DNA from: an uncultured Pelagibacteraceae bacterium
Lineage (GTDB): Bacteria > Pseudomonadota > Alphaproteobacteria > Pelagibacterales > Pelagibacteraceae
Direction of reading: 5' to 3'
DNA: 64,000 bases
Assembly: GCA_902565935.1 (NCBI GenBank)
Contig: CACFGT010000002.1
Location: 1-64,000 of the forward strand
The notes below the pieces were generated by a model. The model was given only the letters and a program-made list of their open reading frames with translations. It was not told the DNA's origin and did not search any database. The number at the start of each line of letters is the position of its first letter. The first letter of the stretch is position 1. The translations under genes were made by a program, and so were the position numbers. Shown here one piece after another: positions 17,551 through 26,612 of this stretch.

Positions 17551-18267
17551 TTATTTAATTATGTTTTTGAATCTTTTAATTACTTTTTTAAGACCAAAAA
17601 AAATTGACTCACCAATTATAAAATGGCCAATATTAAATTCTTTAATTGAATTGATTTTTGTTAAAATTTTTGTAGTTTTATAATCTAAGCCATGGCCAGC
17701 ATGCACTTCTAATCCTAAGTTAGCAGCAGTTTTTGAGCATTTCTTTATCTTATTTAATTCATTTTGATAATTTTTTCCTGATTTGACTAAATTTGAAAGT
17801 CGACCAGTATGAATTTCTACACAGTCTGCATTTAAATTTTTTGAAATTTTAATATCTGAAACATTTGGATTAATAAATAAACTTGTTCGTATTTTTCTTT
17901 TTTTGAATATTGAAATTATTTTCTTTATCTTTAAGGAATTTCTTTTTAAATTTAGCCCACCTTCTGTCGTAATCTCATTTCTATTTTCAGGTACAATACA
18001 AATAAAATCAGGTTTGATTTTTAGAGCTATATCTACGATTTTATTGTTAGTTGATATTTCTAAATTTACTGGAACTTTTTTAAGTAAACAAATTTTTTTT
18101 GCATCTAAATCTTTAATGTGTCTTCTGTCTTCTCTCAAATGAATTGTAATTGAATCTACTCCGATATTAATCAAAAATTTTGCAGCCACAATTGGATCTG
18201 GATGAATTTCACCTCTAGCGTTTCTAAGTGTAGCTACATGATCTATATTTACTCCTAACCTTTTCAC
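17551..18267 (-). CDS. pdxJ: Pyridoxine 5'-phosphate synthase
   Basis: PdxJ forms pyridoxine 5'-phosphate from deoxyxylulose phosphate and 3-amino-2-oxopropyl phosphate. The 238-residue TIM-barrel product has LGVNIDHVATLRNARG, DSITIHLREDRRHI, LEISTN, CIVPENRNEITTEGG and AGHGLDYKT, all family blocks. It overlaps pyrE by 4 nt. Confidence 0.96.
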   Translation of the reverse strand: MKRLGVNIDHVATLRNARGEIHPDPIVAAKFLINIGVDSITIHLREDRRHIKDLDAKKICLLKKVPVNLEISTNNKIVDIALKIKPDFICIVPENRNEITTEGGLNLKRNSLKIKKIISIFKKRKIRTSLFINPNVSDIKISKNLNADCVEIHTGRLSNLVKSGKNYQNELNKIKKCSKTAANLGLEVHAGHGLDYKTTKILTKINSIKEFNIGHFIIGESIFFGLKKVIKRFKNIIK

Positions 18268-18851
18268 TTAACAAACCTACTTCCAGGTATAGTTATCGGT
18301 ATAGATTTAAGCTCTTTAGGCAATTTGTTTTTTCTAAAAGTTGGAACACTTATACGTAAGTGTGAAATTATTTTTTTTTTAATCTTTAATGTTTTTTTTG
18401 ATGATCTGTCAATAATAGCTGCAAATCCTACTAAATTAGCCTTGGCATTTTTAATTAACTTTAAACATTCCATACTTGATTTACCTGTTGTTATTACATC
18501 TTCAACTATTAAAACTTTAGCACCTTTATTTATGCTAAAACCTCTTCTAAGGGTAAATTTACCTTTTATACGCTCACAAAAAATTGTCTCTTTTTTTAAA
18601 ATTTTACCTATTTCATATCCAATTATAATTCCACCCATCGCTGGAGATAATATAATGTCAAATTTCTTAACATTTTTTTTTATTTTTTTTGCAAGAGATT
18701 TGCATATTTTATCAGCGTGGTGTGGTTGGCTCAGTAATTTAGCACACTGAATATATTTAGAAGAATGTAAACCTGATGATAAAACAAAATGTCCTTCTAA
18801 TAATGCATTAGTTTTTCTTAAAATATTTAAGGATTTTTTGTGTGAAAGCAT
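18264..18851 (-). CDS. pyrE: Orotate phosphoribosyltransferase
   Basis: PyrE attaches PRPP ribose-phosphate to orotate in pyrimidine synthesis. The 195-residue product has GHFVLSSGLHSSKYIQCAK, SPAMGGIIIGYEIG, and the PRPP loop VLIVEDVITTGKSSMECL. Its ATG lies inside the 3' end of the RSH gene, a 44-nt overlap, and no later Met would leave the conserved N-terminus whole. PyrB and a dihydroorotase-like gene of the same pathway are at 45.3-47.5 kb. Confidence 0.94.
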   Translation of the reverse strand: MLSHKKSLNILRKTNALLEGHFVLSSGLHSSKYIQCAKLLSQPHHADKICKSLAKKIKKNVKKFDIILSPAMGGIIIGYEIGKILKKETIFCERIKGKFTLRRGFSINKGAKVLIVEDVITTGKSSMECLKLIKNAKANLVGFAAIIDRSSKKTLKIKKKIISHLRISVPTFRKNKLPKELKSIPITIPGSRFVK

Positions 18852-20553
18852 TTCTTTTATCTTCGTGTCTAATTATTTTAAATTTTATACCTTTTTGCTT
18901 AAGCTCTGCAATAAAATTAGTGAAATTTTTTAAATCTCTAATAATTAACTGAAATTTAAAATTTATGTAATTGGGGTTTTTTCCCACCATTTCTAAATTA
19001 GATATATTCAATTTATGTTGTCCAATCAAAGAACTTACATTACCTAATTGACCAGGTTTATCAGGTAAAGAAATCCATAATGTAGTATTATATTTCTTAA
19101 CTCTTTCTTGTTTTTTCTCTCCTTTATCATGCCAATATCTTCTAATAGCTGATCTAGCTTTTCCTGTTTTTGTAATCGGTATCCAATGAAGTGATGGGGA
19201 ATTACTTTTAGATGTAAGGATCTTTACAGTATCTCCATTCCTCAAGATAGATTGAAGCTCACTCTTATTTCCATTAATTTCACATCCTATTGCTGTATCA
19301 CCCACCTTAGTATGAACTGCATATGCAAAATCTATAGGTGTTGCATCTTTTGGAAGCTTGATAACTGATCCTTTTGGTGTAAAACAAAATACATTTTCCT
19401 GAAACATCTGTAATTTTGTATATTCATATGAATGTTCTGGATTTTCATTTTTTTCAATTATTTCAACTAGATCCTTCAACCAATCATATTCTTTCCAAGT
19501 TAAAGAATTAAATTTTTCTGATGATTTATATTGCCAATGAGATGCTATTCCTCTTTCAGCAAAATCATGCATTTCTTTAGTTCTAATTTGAATTTCAATT
19601 GGTTTTTTAAATGAACCAATTACAGCGGTATGTATAGATTTATATCCATTGATTTTCGGTGATGATATATAATCTTTAAATTTTCCTGGTATACAATTCC
19701 AATTTTTATGTAAAACACCTAAAGACTTATAACAATCATCTATATTCTCTAGAATAATCCTAAAACCAATAATGTCTGTTATTTGTTCTAATGAAACTCT
19801 TTTTTTTTGTACTTTTCGCCAAATTGAAAATGGTGTTTTTTCTCTTCCATAAATCTTTGGTTTAATATTATTTTGACTCAATAATATGTCAACTTCGTTA
19901 GAGAGAGTTTCAAAAATATCTTTTTTATCTAATTTAATTTCATCAAGTCTTTTTTGTATTAATGACCTTGCGTCATGATTAAGTATTTCAAAAGACAGGT
20001 CCTCTAATTCATCTCTTATTCTGTGCATTCCCATACGATCAGCTAAAGGTGCATAAATCTCCATAGTTTCTTGCGCAATTCTTTTTCTTTTATCTTCCCG
20101 ACTTATAGCTTTAATAGTTCTCATATTATGTAATCGATCTGCAATCTTTACTAGTAAAACTCTAATATCTTTTGATGTAGCTAAAATTAACTTTCTAAAA
20201 TTTTCAGCTTTTGAACTTGAAGATGCGGTATTTTCTAAAACTGAGATTTTTGTAACGCCATCTACTAAATCTGCAACTTCAACTCCAAATTCACCTTTGA
20301 TTGTCTCGTAAGTTGCGTAAGTATCTTCAATAGTGTCATGCAACAAGCCTGTTGCTATTGTTGCACTATCTAATTTTAAATCTGTTAAAATATTAGCAAC
20401 TTCTATAGGGTGAACAGAATAAGGATCACCGGATGCTCTTTTTTGATTGCTATGTGCTTTAACTGCAAATTCAAATGCTTTATTTAATTTTTCAGGATTA
20501 AGAAATTTATTATAAACTTTAACTTTATTTATTAATTCTTCAGAATTTTGCAT
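18808..20553 (-). CDS. spoT: Bifunctional RelA/SpoT homolog, shortened C-terminus
   Basis: RSH enzymes make and degrade (p)ppGpp. At 581 residues the protein is over 100 residues shorter than usual. The HD hydrolase (VHPIEVANIL, LLHDTIEDT, IADRLHNMRT) and synthetase (FSIWRKVQKKRVSLEQITDI, NGYKSIHTAVIG, EIQIRTKEMHDFAERGIASHW) look complete. TGS is present (FCFTPKGSVIKLPKDATPID, about residues 384-446). The ACT domain starts near 494 (SLPDKPGQLGN). Only about 50 residues separate TGS from ACT, so the helical and zinc-finger/RRM-like parts that contact the ribosome are largely gone. Confidence 0.93.
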   Translation of the reverse strand: MQNSEELINKVKVYNKFLNPEKLNKAFEFAVKAHSNQKRASGDPYSVHPIEVANILTDLKLDSATIATGLLHDTIEDTYATYETIKGEFGVEVADLVDGVTKISVLENTASSSSKAENFRKLILATSKDIRVLLVKIADRLHNMRTIKAISREDKRKRIAQETMEIYAPLADRMGMHRIRDELEDLSFEILNHDARSLIQKRLDEIKLDKKDIFETLSNEVDILLSQNNIKPKIYGREKTPFSIWRKVQKKRVSLEQITDIIGFRIILENIDDCYKSLGVLHKNWNCIPGKFKDYISSPKINGYKSIHTAVIGSFKKPIEIQIRTKEMHDFAERGIASHWQYKSSEKFNSLTWKEYDWLKDLVEIIEKNENPEHSYEYTKLQMFQENVFCFTPKGSVIKLPKDATPIDFAYAVHTKVGDTAIGCEINGNKSELQSILRNGDTVKILTSKSNSPSLHWIPITKTGKARSAIRRYWHDKGEKKQERVKKYNTTLWISLPDKPGQLGNVSSLIGQHKLNISNLEMVGKNPNYINFKFQLIIRDLKNFTNFIAELKQKGIKFKIIRHEDKRNAFTQKILKYFKKN

Positions 20554-20573
20554 CTATTAACTATATCATTAAA

Positions 20574-21086
20574 TTAGATTTGTTTAATAGATGTTATATT
20601 TTTTTTTGGGAGTGTCAAAATTAGTCTTTTTATGTGACGTTTTAATCTTGGGTGAACCCATTTTTTATTAATTTCAAATAAAGGAATTAAAACAAAATTA
20701 CGGTTATGCATTCTTGGGTGTGGCAAATTAATACAACTATTCATAATTTTTTGATCATAATCCAAAATATCAATATCGCATTCTCTTGGGGAGTTTTTAA
20801 CCAATTGTTTCCGTCCTAAAGCAACTTCAATTTTTTTACAAACTTGCATTAAATTCTTAGGAGCTAGGGAAGTTTTAACTTCCAAAACTATATTAATATA
20901 TTTTGGCAGATTTGGATTTGGCCACGATAGAGTTTCATAATAACTTGAAGATTTCAAAATTTTAATTCCTTTTTCTAAAAGTTTAGATTTTGCTAATTCG
21001 ATATTAATTATTCTATTCCCTAAATTAGAGCCCAAAGCTAAATAAACTAATCTAACTTGATTTTCTGATATATCTTGCCTTGTCAC
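20574..21086 (-). CDS. folK: 2-amino-4-hydroxy-6-hydroxymethyldihydropteridine pyrophosphokinase
   Basis: HPPK transfers pyrophosphate to hydroxymethyl-dihydropterin in folate synthesis. The core is clear: [61 protein letters not shown]. The start is uncertain because the open frame runs back into smpB. I choose a GTG at 21086 that has an AAGGG ribosome-binding site 9 nt upstream and puts about 11 residues ahead of the conserved strand; an ATG at 21125 is the alternative. It overlaps smpB by about 35 nt. Confidence 0.85.
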   Translation of the reverse strand: MTRQDISENQVRLVYLALGSNLGNRIINIELAKSKLLEKGIKILKSSSYYETLSWPNPNLPKYINIVLEVKTSLAPKNLMQVCKKIEVALGRKQLVKNSPRECDIDILDYDQKIMNSCINLPHPRMHNRNFVLIPLFEINKKWVHPRLKRHIKRLILTLPKKNITSIKQI

Positions 21087-21522
21087 GATTCCAATCCCTT
21101 GTTTTTTTTGCCAAACGTTTATCATATTGTTTTTTTCCTTTAGCAACAGCTAATTCAATTTTAGCTTTACCTTTTTTAAAATACATTTTAGTTGGAATTA
21201 TAGTAAATCCTTCTCTCTGTATTTTTCCAATAAGCTTATTAATTTCTTTTTTGTTTAATAGTAATTTTCTTTCATCCAAAGGTTTATGATTTGTATAACT
21301 AGCTTGTTTATATGAGGCAATATGAGAATTAATCAAAACTATTTCATTATTTTTTTCAACCGCATATGAGTCTGCTATATTTACCTTGCCTTCTCTTACA
21401 GACTTTATTTCAGATCCTTTTAAAACAATTCCAGCTTCAATCAAATTTTCAAAAAAATAATTGAAGCTAGCTTTCCTATTTAAACAAATAATTTTTAAAC
21501 CAATATTGGTTTTTTTTCTCAT
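21052..21522 (-). CDS. smpB: SsrA-binding protein SmpB
   Basis: SmpB delivers tmRNA to stalled ribosomes. The 156-residue product has [34 protein letters not shown], a central RNA-binding barrel, and the basic C-terminal tail [20 protein letters not shown] that enters the mRNA channel. It overlaps dapA by 1 nt. The order dapA-smpB-(folK)-RSH is alphaproteobacterial. Confidence 0.95.
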   Translation of the reverse strand: MRKKTNIGLKIICLNRKASFNYFFENLIEAGIVLKGSEIKSVREGKVNIADSYAVEKNNEIVLINSHIASYKQASYTNHKPLDERKLLLNKKEINKLIGKIQREGFTIIPTKMYFKKGKAKIELAVAKGKKQYDKRLAKKTRDWNRDKARYIRKSS

Positions 21523-22403
21523 TAAATCAATTTTGCAGAAAGAAGAGCTTCTTTTACAATTTTTTTTGTATCATCTGTAACTTTAACTAATGGTAATCTT
21601 ACCTCATCATCACATAAATTTAATAATTTTGCTGCATATTTAACTGGACTTGGATTACTTTCAACAAACATAGCATGATGAATAGGTTGTAATATCTTAT
21701 TTAATCTTTCTGCTTCTTTTAATTCGTTATCAGTTTCTGACTTTGAAAATTTTTGAAAATCTGAACAAAGTTTTGGAACAATATTAGCAGTAACACTTAT
21801 GGCCCCTACTCCACCTCTTTTATTAAATTCAAGTGCATTATCATCATTACCAGTTAATTGTATAAAATCTTTACCCATCTTTTTTAATGTTTGATCAACT
21901 CTATTAAGATCACCTGTTGCATCTTTTACTCCAACTATATTTTTTAACTCATAAAGTCTCGCCATTGTATCAACAGACATATCTATTACTGATCTTCCAG
22001 GTATATTGTAAATTATAATTGGAATTCCACATTTATCATTTATAGATTTGTAGTGTTGGTATAAACCTTCTTGTGTTGGTTTATTATAATAAGGTGTAAC
22101 TACCAATGCTGCATTAGCACCAATTTTTTCAGCGTGTGTCGTTAAAGAGATTGCTTCCTCTGTAGAATTTGATCCAGTGCCCGCAAATACGGGTAATTTA
22201 CCTTTACTTTCTTTAACACATAATTCAATAACTTTTTCATGTTCATCATGACTTAAAGTTGGAGATTCACCAGTCGTTCCAGCTGGTACAAGGCCATTTG
22301 TCCCATTTTGGATATGAAAATGAATCAACTTGATGTAAGTATCAACATCAAGTTTATTATTTTTAAATGGAGTGACTAAAGCTACATTTGAACCTTTAAA
22401 CAT
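21522..22403 (-). CDS. dapA: 4-hydroxy-tetrahydrodipicolinate synthase
   Basis: DapA condenses pyruvate with aspartate semialdehyde in lysine/diaminopimelate synthesis. The 293-residue TIM barrel has [43 protein letters not shown] with the catalytic Tyr, and the Schiff-base lysine K160 in [10 protein letters not shown]. It is divergent from the lytic transglycosylase gene across 37 bp. Confidence 0.97.
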   Translation of the reverse strand: MFKGSNVALVTPFKNNKLDVDTYIKLIHFHIQNGTNGLVPAGTTGESPTLSHDEHEKVIELCVKESKGKLPVFAGTGSNSTEEAISLTTHAEKIGANAALVVTPYYNKPTQEGLYQHYKSINDKCGIPIIIYNIPGRSVIDMSVDTMARLYELKNIVGVKDATGDLNRVDQTLKKMGKDFIQLTGNDDNALEFNKRGGVGAISVTANIVPKLCSDFQKFSKSETDNELKEAERLNKILQPIHHAMFVESNPSPVKYAAKLLNLCDDEVRLPLVKVTDDTKKIVKEALLSAKLI

Positions 22404-22440
22404 AAATACTTATAACATAGATTACTGATTCATAAAGATT

Positions 22441-24648
22441 ATGTTCAAGAAAATATCATTTTTAATTATAACATTAATACTAATAAATATAGTTAATTTA
22501 GTTTTAGCAGATATTGTCCCAATTAAAAAACCTTCACAATCTAAAGAAGAAAAAGAAAAAAAATTAATGGTTGATGTCCTAAAACCTCTTCCAAAACCAG
22601 TTATTAAAGATCAAATTAAAAAAATAGATAAAAAAATTGAACCAGAAATAACTAAGGTTGCTGGGATGATTTTACCCAAAAAAAAACCTGTAATAGCTGG
22701 AAAGAAATCTTTAGAAACAGTTAAAAAATCAAAATTTTACAGTAAAAAAGATTTTATAATAGCAAAAAAAGCTTTTTCAGAAATGAAAAAAGCAAAATGG
22801 ACCGATGCATTAAAAACTGCGAAAAGAGCTAGAGATAAATCCATATATAATTTCATCCAATGGAGGCATCTTTTAACAAAAGGAAACAGGGCTTCTTTTT
22901 ACGATTACAAAACATTTATTGATAAAAATGAAAATTTTCCAAGAATTGGCAGGGTTAAATATTTGGCCGAACACAAATTATCTACTGATAAAATCTCACC
23001 AAATAAGATAATTGATTGGTTTGGATCAAACGAACCACTAAGTGGTTTTGGTAAAATGATTTTAGGAGAGAGTTTAATTTTAAAAGATAATCGGCAAGAA
23101 GGTGTAAGATTAATTAAAGAAGGTTGGGTTACTGCTGAATTAAATAAATCACAACTACGATTTTATAGAAAAAAATTTCGAAAATATTTAAATGCAAATG
23201 ATTATATTAAAAGAGCCGATTACTTAGCATGGAATAATAAATATTGGGATTTAAGAAGACTTTTGAGATATTTACCAAAAGAGTATGAGCTATTATACAA
23301 CGCTCGACAGCTTTTAATGAGTAGGTCTTATGGTGTTGATAATGCAATATCAAAAGTACCTGATAAATTTAAAAATGATGCTGGACTAAATTATGATCGA
23401 CTAAAGTGGAGAAGAAAAAGAGGTCGAGTAGATAGTTCAGTTGAAATTTTATTAAAAATTAAAAATACAGAAGATTATTTAGTAAGACCTGATAAATGGT
23501 GGATAGAAAGAGAAATTATTTCTAGATCTTTAATTTATAAAAATAAATATGAGTTAGCTTACAAAATAGCGAGCAATCATGCTTTAACTCAAGGCCCAAA
23601 ATATGCAGAGGCAGAGTGGATGAGTGGCTGGATAGCACTGAGTTTTTTAGATGATCCATTATTAGCCAAAGATCATTTTGAAAACTTTTACAATAATGTA
23701 GGTTATCCAATAAGTGTTTCTCGAGGTGCCTATTGGCTAGGCAGAAGTTATAAAAAATTAGGAAATAATGATTTATCTTTAAAATGGTTTCAAGAAGCTG
23801 CAAATTATTTAACAACTTATTATGGTCAATTGGCATTTATGGAATTAAACGGTGACAAAAAATTTGAATTATCTAAAGATCAAGAAGTTAAAAAAGAATA
23901 CAGAGATTATTTTTTTAAACAGGAATTAGTAAAAATTATTTATCTTTTGGATGAACTAAATGAAGACAAATATGCTAAACATGTATTAAGATATTTGGCA
24001 AATGATGATATCAAAAACGGAAGTGAAATATTAGCTGCAGAATTAGCTACAAATATAGAAAGATTTGATTTTGCAATTCAAATCGCTAAAATTGCTTCAT
24101 ATGAAAAAAGATTTCATAATAAATATAATTATCCAATTATAAGCACACCAAATTATATTAACGGGCGAAAAATTCCTGAATCAGCTTTTATATTATCAAT
24201 AATTAGACAAGAGAGTGAATTTGACTTAAAAGCAAATAGCCATGCTGGTGCAAAAGGTTTAATGCAATTAATGCCTTACACTGCAAAATTAGTAGCTAAA
24301 CAAGCAAAATTACCTTACTCAAAATCAAGACTAACAACTGATCCTGAATACAATATCAATCTCGGATCTCATTATATTGCAGGTTTAATACTTGAATATG
24401 ATGGAGCATATCCTTTTGCAATTGCAGCCTATAACGCTGGACCCAAAAGAGTAAGATATTGGAAAAGAATAAATAAAGACCCACAAAAAAAACAAACAAA
24501 CTATGTAGACTGGATAGAATTAATAAAATTTAGAGAAACTAGAAATTATGTTCAAAGAGTTTTAGAAAATTATAATGTTTATAGATATATTTTAGAACAA
24601 AAACCAATTTCTATGAAAAATTATTTTAAAGATAACCCTCTATTTTAG
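22441..24648 (+). CDS. slt: Soluble lytic murein transglycosylase (Slt70-like)
   Basis: This periplasmic enzyme cleaves peptidoglycan glycan strands to 1,6-anhydro products. The 735-residue product has a signal peptide (cleavage likely after NLVLA, near residue 23), a long superhelical alpha domain, and a C-terminal goose-lysozyme-like SLT domain. The catalytic glutamate is E591 in IIRQESEFD, followed by GAKGLMQLMPYTA and AIAAYNAGP. A Lys/Pro-rich stretch follows the signal peptide. It ends 5 nt before the tRNA-Ser gene on the opposite strand. Confidence 0.93.
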   Translation: MFKKISFLIITLILINIVNLVLADIVPIKKPSQSKEEKEKKLMVDVLKPLPKPVIKDQIKKIDKKIEPEITKVAGMILPKKKPVIAGKKSLETVKKSKFYSKKDFIIAKKAFSEMKKAKWTDALKTAKRARDKSIYNFIQWRHLLTKGNRASFYDYKTFIDKNENFPRIGRVKYLAEHKLSTDKISPNKIIDWFGSNEPLSGFGKMILGESLILKDNRQEGVRLIKEGWVTAELNKSQLRFYRKKFRKYLNANDYIKRADYLAWNNKYWDLRRLLRYLPKEYELLYNARQLLMSRSYGVDNAISKVPDKFKNDAGLNYDRLKWRRKRGRVDSSVEILLKIKNTEDYLVRPDKWWIEREIISRSLIYKNKYELAYKIASNHALTQGPKYAEAEWMSGWIALSFLDDPLLAKDHFENFYNNVGYPISVSRGAYWLGRSYKKLGNNDLSLKWFQEAANYLTTYYGQLAFMELNGDKKFELSKDQEVKKEYRDYFFKQELVKIIYLLDELNEDKYAKHVLRYLANDDIKNGSEILAAELATNIERFDFAIQIAKIASYEKRFHNKYNYPIISTPNYINGRKIPESAFILSIIRQESEFDLKANSHAGAKGLMQLMPYTAKLVAKQAKLPYSKSRLTTDPEYNINLGSHYIAGLILEYDGAYPFAIAAYNAGPKRVRYWKRINKDPQKKQTNYVDWIELIKFRETRNYVQRVLENYNVYRYILEQKPISMKNYFKDNPLF

Positions 24649-24653
24649 GATAA

Positions 24654-24745
24654 TGGCGGAAGAGGAGGGATTCGAACCCTCGGTACAAGTTTCCTCGCAC
24701 GGTCATTTAGCAAACGACTGGTTTAAGCCTCTCACCCACTCTTCC
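24654..24745 (-). tRNA. tRNA-Ser (anticodon GCU)
   Basis: The reverse complement folds as a class II tRNA. The acceptor GGAAGAG pairs with CTCTTCC, the anticodon stem GTCGT/ATGAC closes the loop TTGCTAA (anticodon GCT), an extended variable arm follows, and the T-loop is GGTTCGAATCC. The discriminator G and an encoded CCA are present at the 3' end (24654-24656). It reads AGU/AGC serine codons. It separates slt from the surface-glycan island; its 5' end, not its 3' end, faces the island. Confidence 0.95.
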
Positions 24746-24760
24746 AAAGTATAAATTTAA

Positions 24761-26341
24761 CTAATATTCTACAATTTTAGATAAATCTATAAAACTTTTA
24801 TTAACTTTTAAAAACGTATTTTTATTAGTGAATTTTGAGTAACAAGTCAATTTTTTATCATTATTACTTTGAATTGCTCTATTTACCAAAATTGCATAAT
24901 CAAATCTTTCATTAAGATCAACAATATCAAAATTTTTAATATCGTATTTTCTTAAATAATATTTCACATTATTTGGATTTGCTCCACAAACTGAAATTTT
25001 TACAAATCTTTTATTATCAATTTTATATGAAAATTTTTTAATCAATTCTTTTAATGATGTGCCCCAGTAATCATTTTCAAAAGAGTCTTTTTTCAAAAAG
25101 ATATCATTAAAGACATTAAGATAAGTATAATGATATGGTGAAATAATAAAAAATTTTATTAAGAAAATAATAAAAAAAGGTATTAAAAAGACAATCAAAA
25201 CTTTATTATGAATTTTGTCTCGATTTTCTAATAAATAATGTAAATATATAGCGGGAAAAAAATTAAAAATAGGAATTAAATATAAGAAATATCTTAAACC
25301 ATCATGAATTTTTAATTTTAAAAAGATTGCAATAAGCGCTGGTAATATTAATAAAATTAAAGAAATTGTAATTTTATAATTAAAATCCTTAATATTTAAA
25401 GAAGTTGCTAAATTCTTATAAAAAATAAAGAAAAATAAGAAACCAAACAAAAAGATTGAAGGAAATTTAAATAAAACATTAGTAAATAAATAATTCCATG
25501 GAGTAAATTTTGTCTCATAAAAAATACCCTTAAAATAACTTACTTGGACTCCTTGAGAAATATCCTTTAATGACTCAAAAAAAATTTTAAAAGGCTCAAC
25601 TACAATATTAGAATGAGTATTAGGCCAACAAAGAACTAGTAAAATATAAGAACTGAAAATTATTATAGTAATATGATAAATAAAATCTTTAAAGATTATT
25701 TTTTTTGTAAACTTTTTGAAAATTAAAATTTCTAATAATAAAAAAAAAATTATAGGTATCAAAGTGCCCAAAAAAATTACTCTGACACCTGTGCCTAGAC
25801 CAACAAAAATTCCAATTTTTAATGAAATATTTTTTCTTAAATTAACATCCTCAGTTTTTAAATATTTAACTACATAATATAATATCCAAAAGTGTGAGGT
25901 CGCTATAATTGTATCCTTCGGATTGATACTTAAGTGACCAAAAATAATTGGTGAAAAAATAGATATTAAAAAAAAATATTTTGCAATTTCTGATCCAAAA
26001 AAAAATTTAACAATTTTTTTTAGCCCAATTAATCCAGCAAGTCCAACCATAAAATTTAACAAATAAAAACTCTCATAATAAAAATTTCTTGGAAAGATTG
26101 AGCTAAATAAAGCTGAAATAGTATCGTACAGACCTGGATAGTATCTTAAATGTAAAATATCATAATAATCATATCTACCTAAACTAAATAAATATTTTAA
26201 TCTCCTCTCACCATTTTCTATGTGAAAGACTTGGTCATAAGACAGACCAAGAGAAAAAATACAATATAGTGAGAATAATATTCCTGATATGATTAAAAAA
26301 TAATTAACAAATTTATTTTTATTTATTCTCAATATCAGCAA
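24761..26341 (-). CDS. Polytopic membrane glycosyltransferase, GT-C type (PMT/ArnT-like)
   Basis: The 526-residue protein has about 11-12 membrane helices and a short polar C-terminal domain. Features resembling GT-C enzymes that use polyprenyl-phosphate sugars are an acidic first periplasmic loop (SYDQVFHIENGERRL), RYYPGLYDTI, and FGHLSINPKDTIIATSHFW with the NPKD loop seen in dolichyl-phosphate-mannose transferase relatives. The donor and acceptor are unknown. It is the last gene of a leftward surface-glycan set and overlaps the small membrane protein gene by 23 nt. The family call is moderate. Confidence 0.65.
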   Translation of the reverse strand: MLILRINKNKFVNYFLIISGILFSLYCIFSLGLSYDQVFHIENGERRLKYLFSLGRYDYYDILHLRYYPGLYDTISALFSSIFPRNFYYESFYLLNFMVGLAGLIGLKKIVKFFFGSEIAKYFFLISIFSPIIFGHLSINPKDTIIATSHFWILYYVVKYLKTEDVNLRKNISLKIGIFVGLGTGVRVIFLGTLIPIIFFLLLEILIFKKFTKKIIFKDFIYHITIIIFSSYILLVLCWPNTHSNIVVEPFKIFFESLKDISQGVQVSYFKGIFYETKFTPWNYLFTNVLFKFPSIFLFGFLFFFIFYKNLATSLNIKDFNYKITISLILLILPALIAIFLKLKIHDGLRYFLYLIPIFNFFPAIYLHYLLENRDKIHNKVLIVFLIPFFIIFLIKFFIISPYHYTYLNVFNDIFLKKDSFENDYWGTSLKELIKKFSYKIDNKRFVKISVCGANPNNVKYYLRKYDIKNFDIVDLNERFDYAILVNRAIQSNNDKKLTCYSKFTNKNTFLKVNKSFIDLSKIVEY

Positions 26342-26612
26342 ACTCTTTCTGAATTTTCTTATAAAGTTTATATAATAAAATTTTATCTTCTTTATTCAAA
26401 ATATTCTCTTTTTCTAAACCATTTTTAATTTCGTTTCTGACTTTATTTTTTAAATCATTTCTGAACTTACTTTTATCTAAGGATAGTAAAGTATCAATTT
26501 TCTCAATTCTTTCAGCTAATAATAGGTTAAAAACTACATTAATAATGATTATAATTGAGAGCGTAATAGCAGCAAGTTTTATAAAAAAAATTTTTAAATT
26601 ATTTTTTTCCAT
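26319..26612 (-). CDS. Small single-pass membrane protein with coiled-coil tail, unknown function
   Basis: I do not recognise this 97-residue protein. It has one N-terminal membrane helix (residues about 8-30, IFFIKLAAITLSIIIIINVV). A charged, probably helical or coiled-coil C-terminal part follows, rich in Lys and Glu (KSKFRNDLKNKVRNEIKNG). It overlaps both neighbours (23 nt with the GT-C gene, 14 nt with the SDR gene), so it is very likely translated with them. A role in anchoring or regulating the glycan enzymes is a guess. Confidence 0.6.
   Translation of the reverse strand: MEKNNLKIFFIKLAAITLSIIIIINVVFNLLLAERIEKIDTLLSLDKSKFRNDLKNKVRNEIKNGLEKENILNKEDKILLYKLYKKIQKEFADIENK

Noticed and set aside
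15085-18851. Possible frameshifts behind the missing era gene
   Set aside because: The junction of rnc and recO is one base and no era-like fragments appear in any frame nearby.
24654-24760. tRNA-Ser as an attachment site for an integrated island at 24761-31371
   Set aside because: The island is on the 5' side of the tRNA, there is no integrase gene, and no tRNA 3'-end duplicate was seen at the far border.
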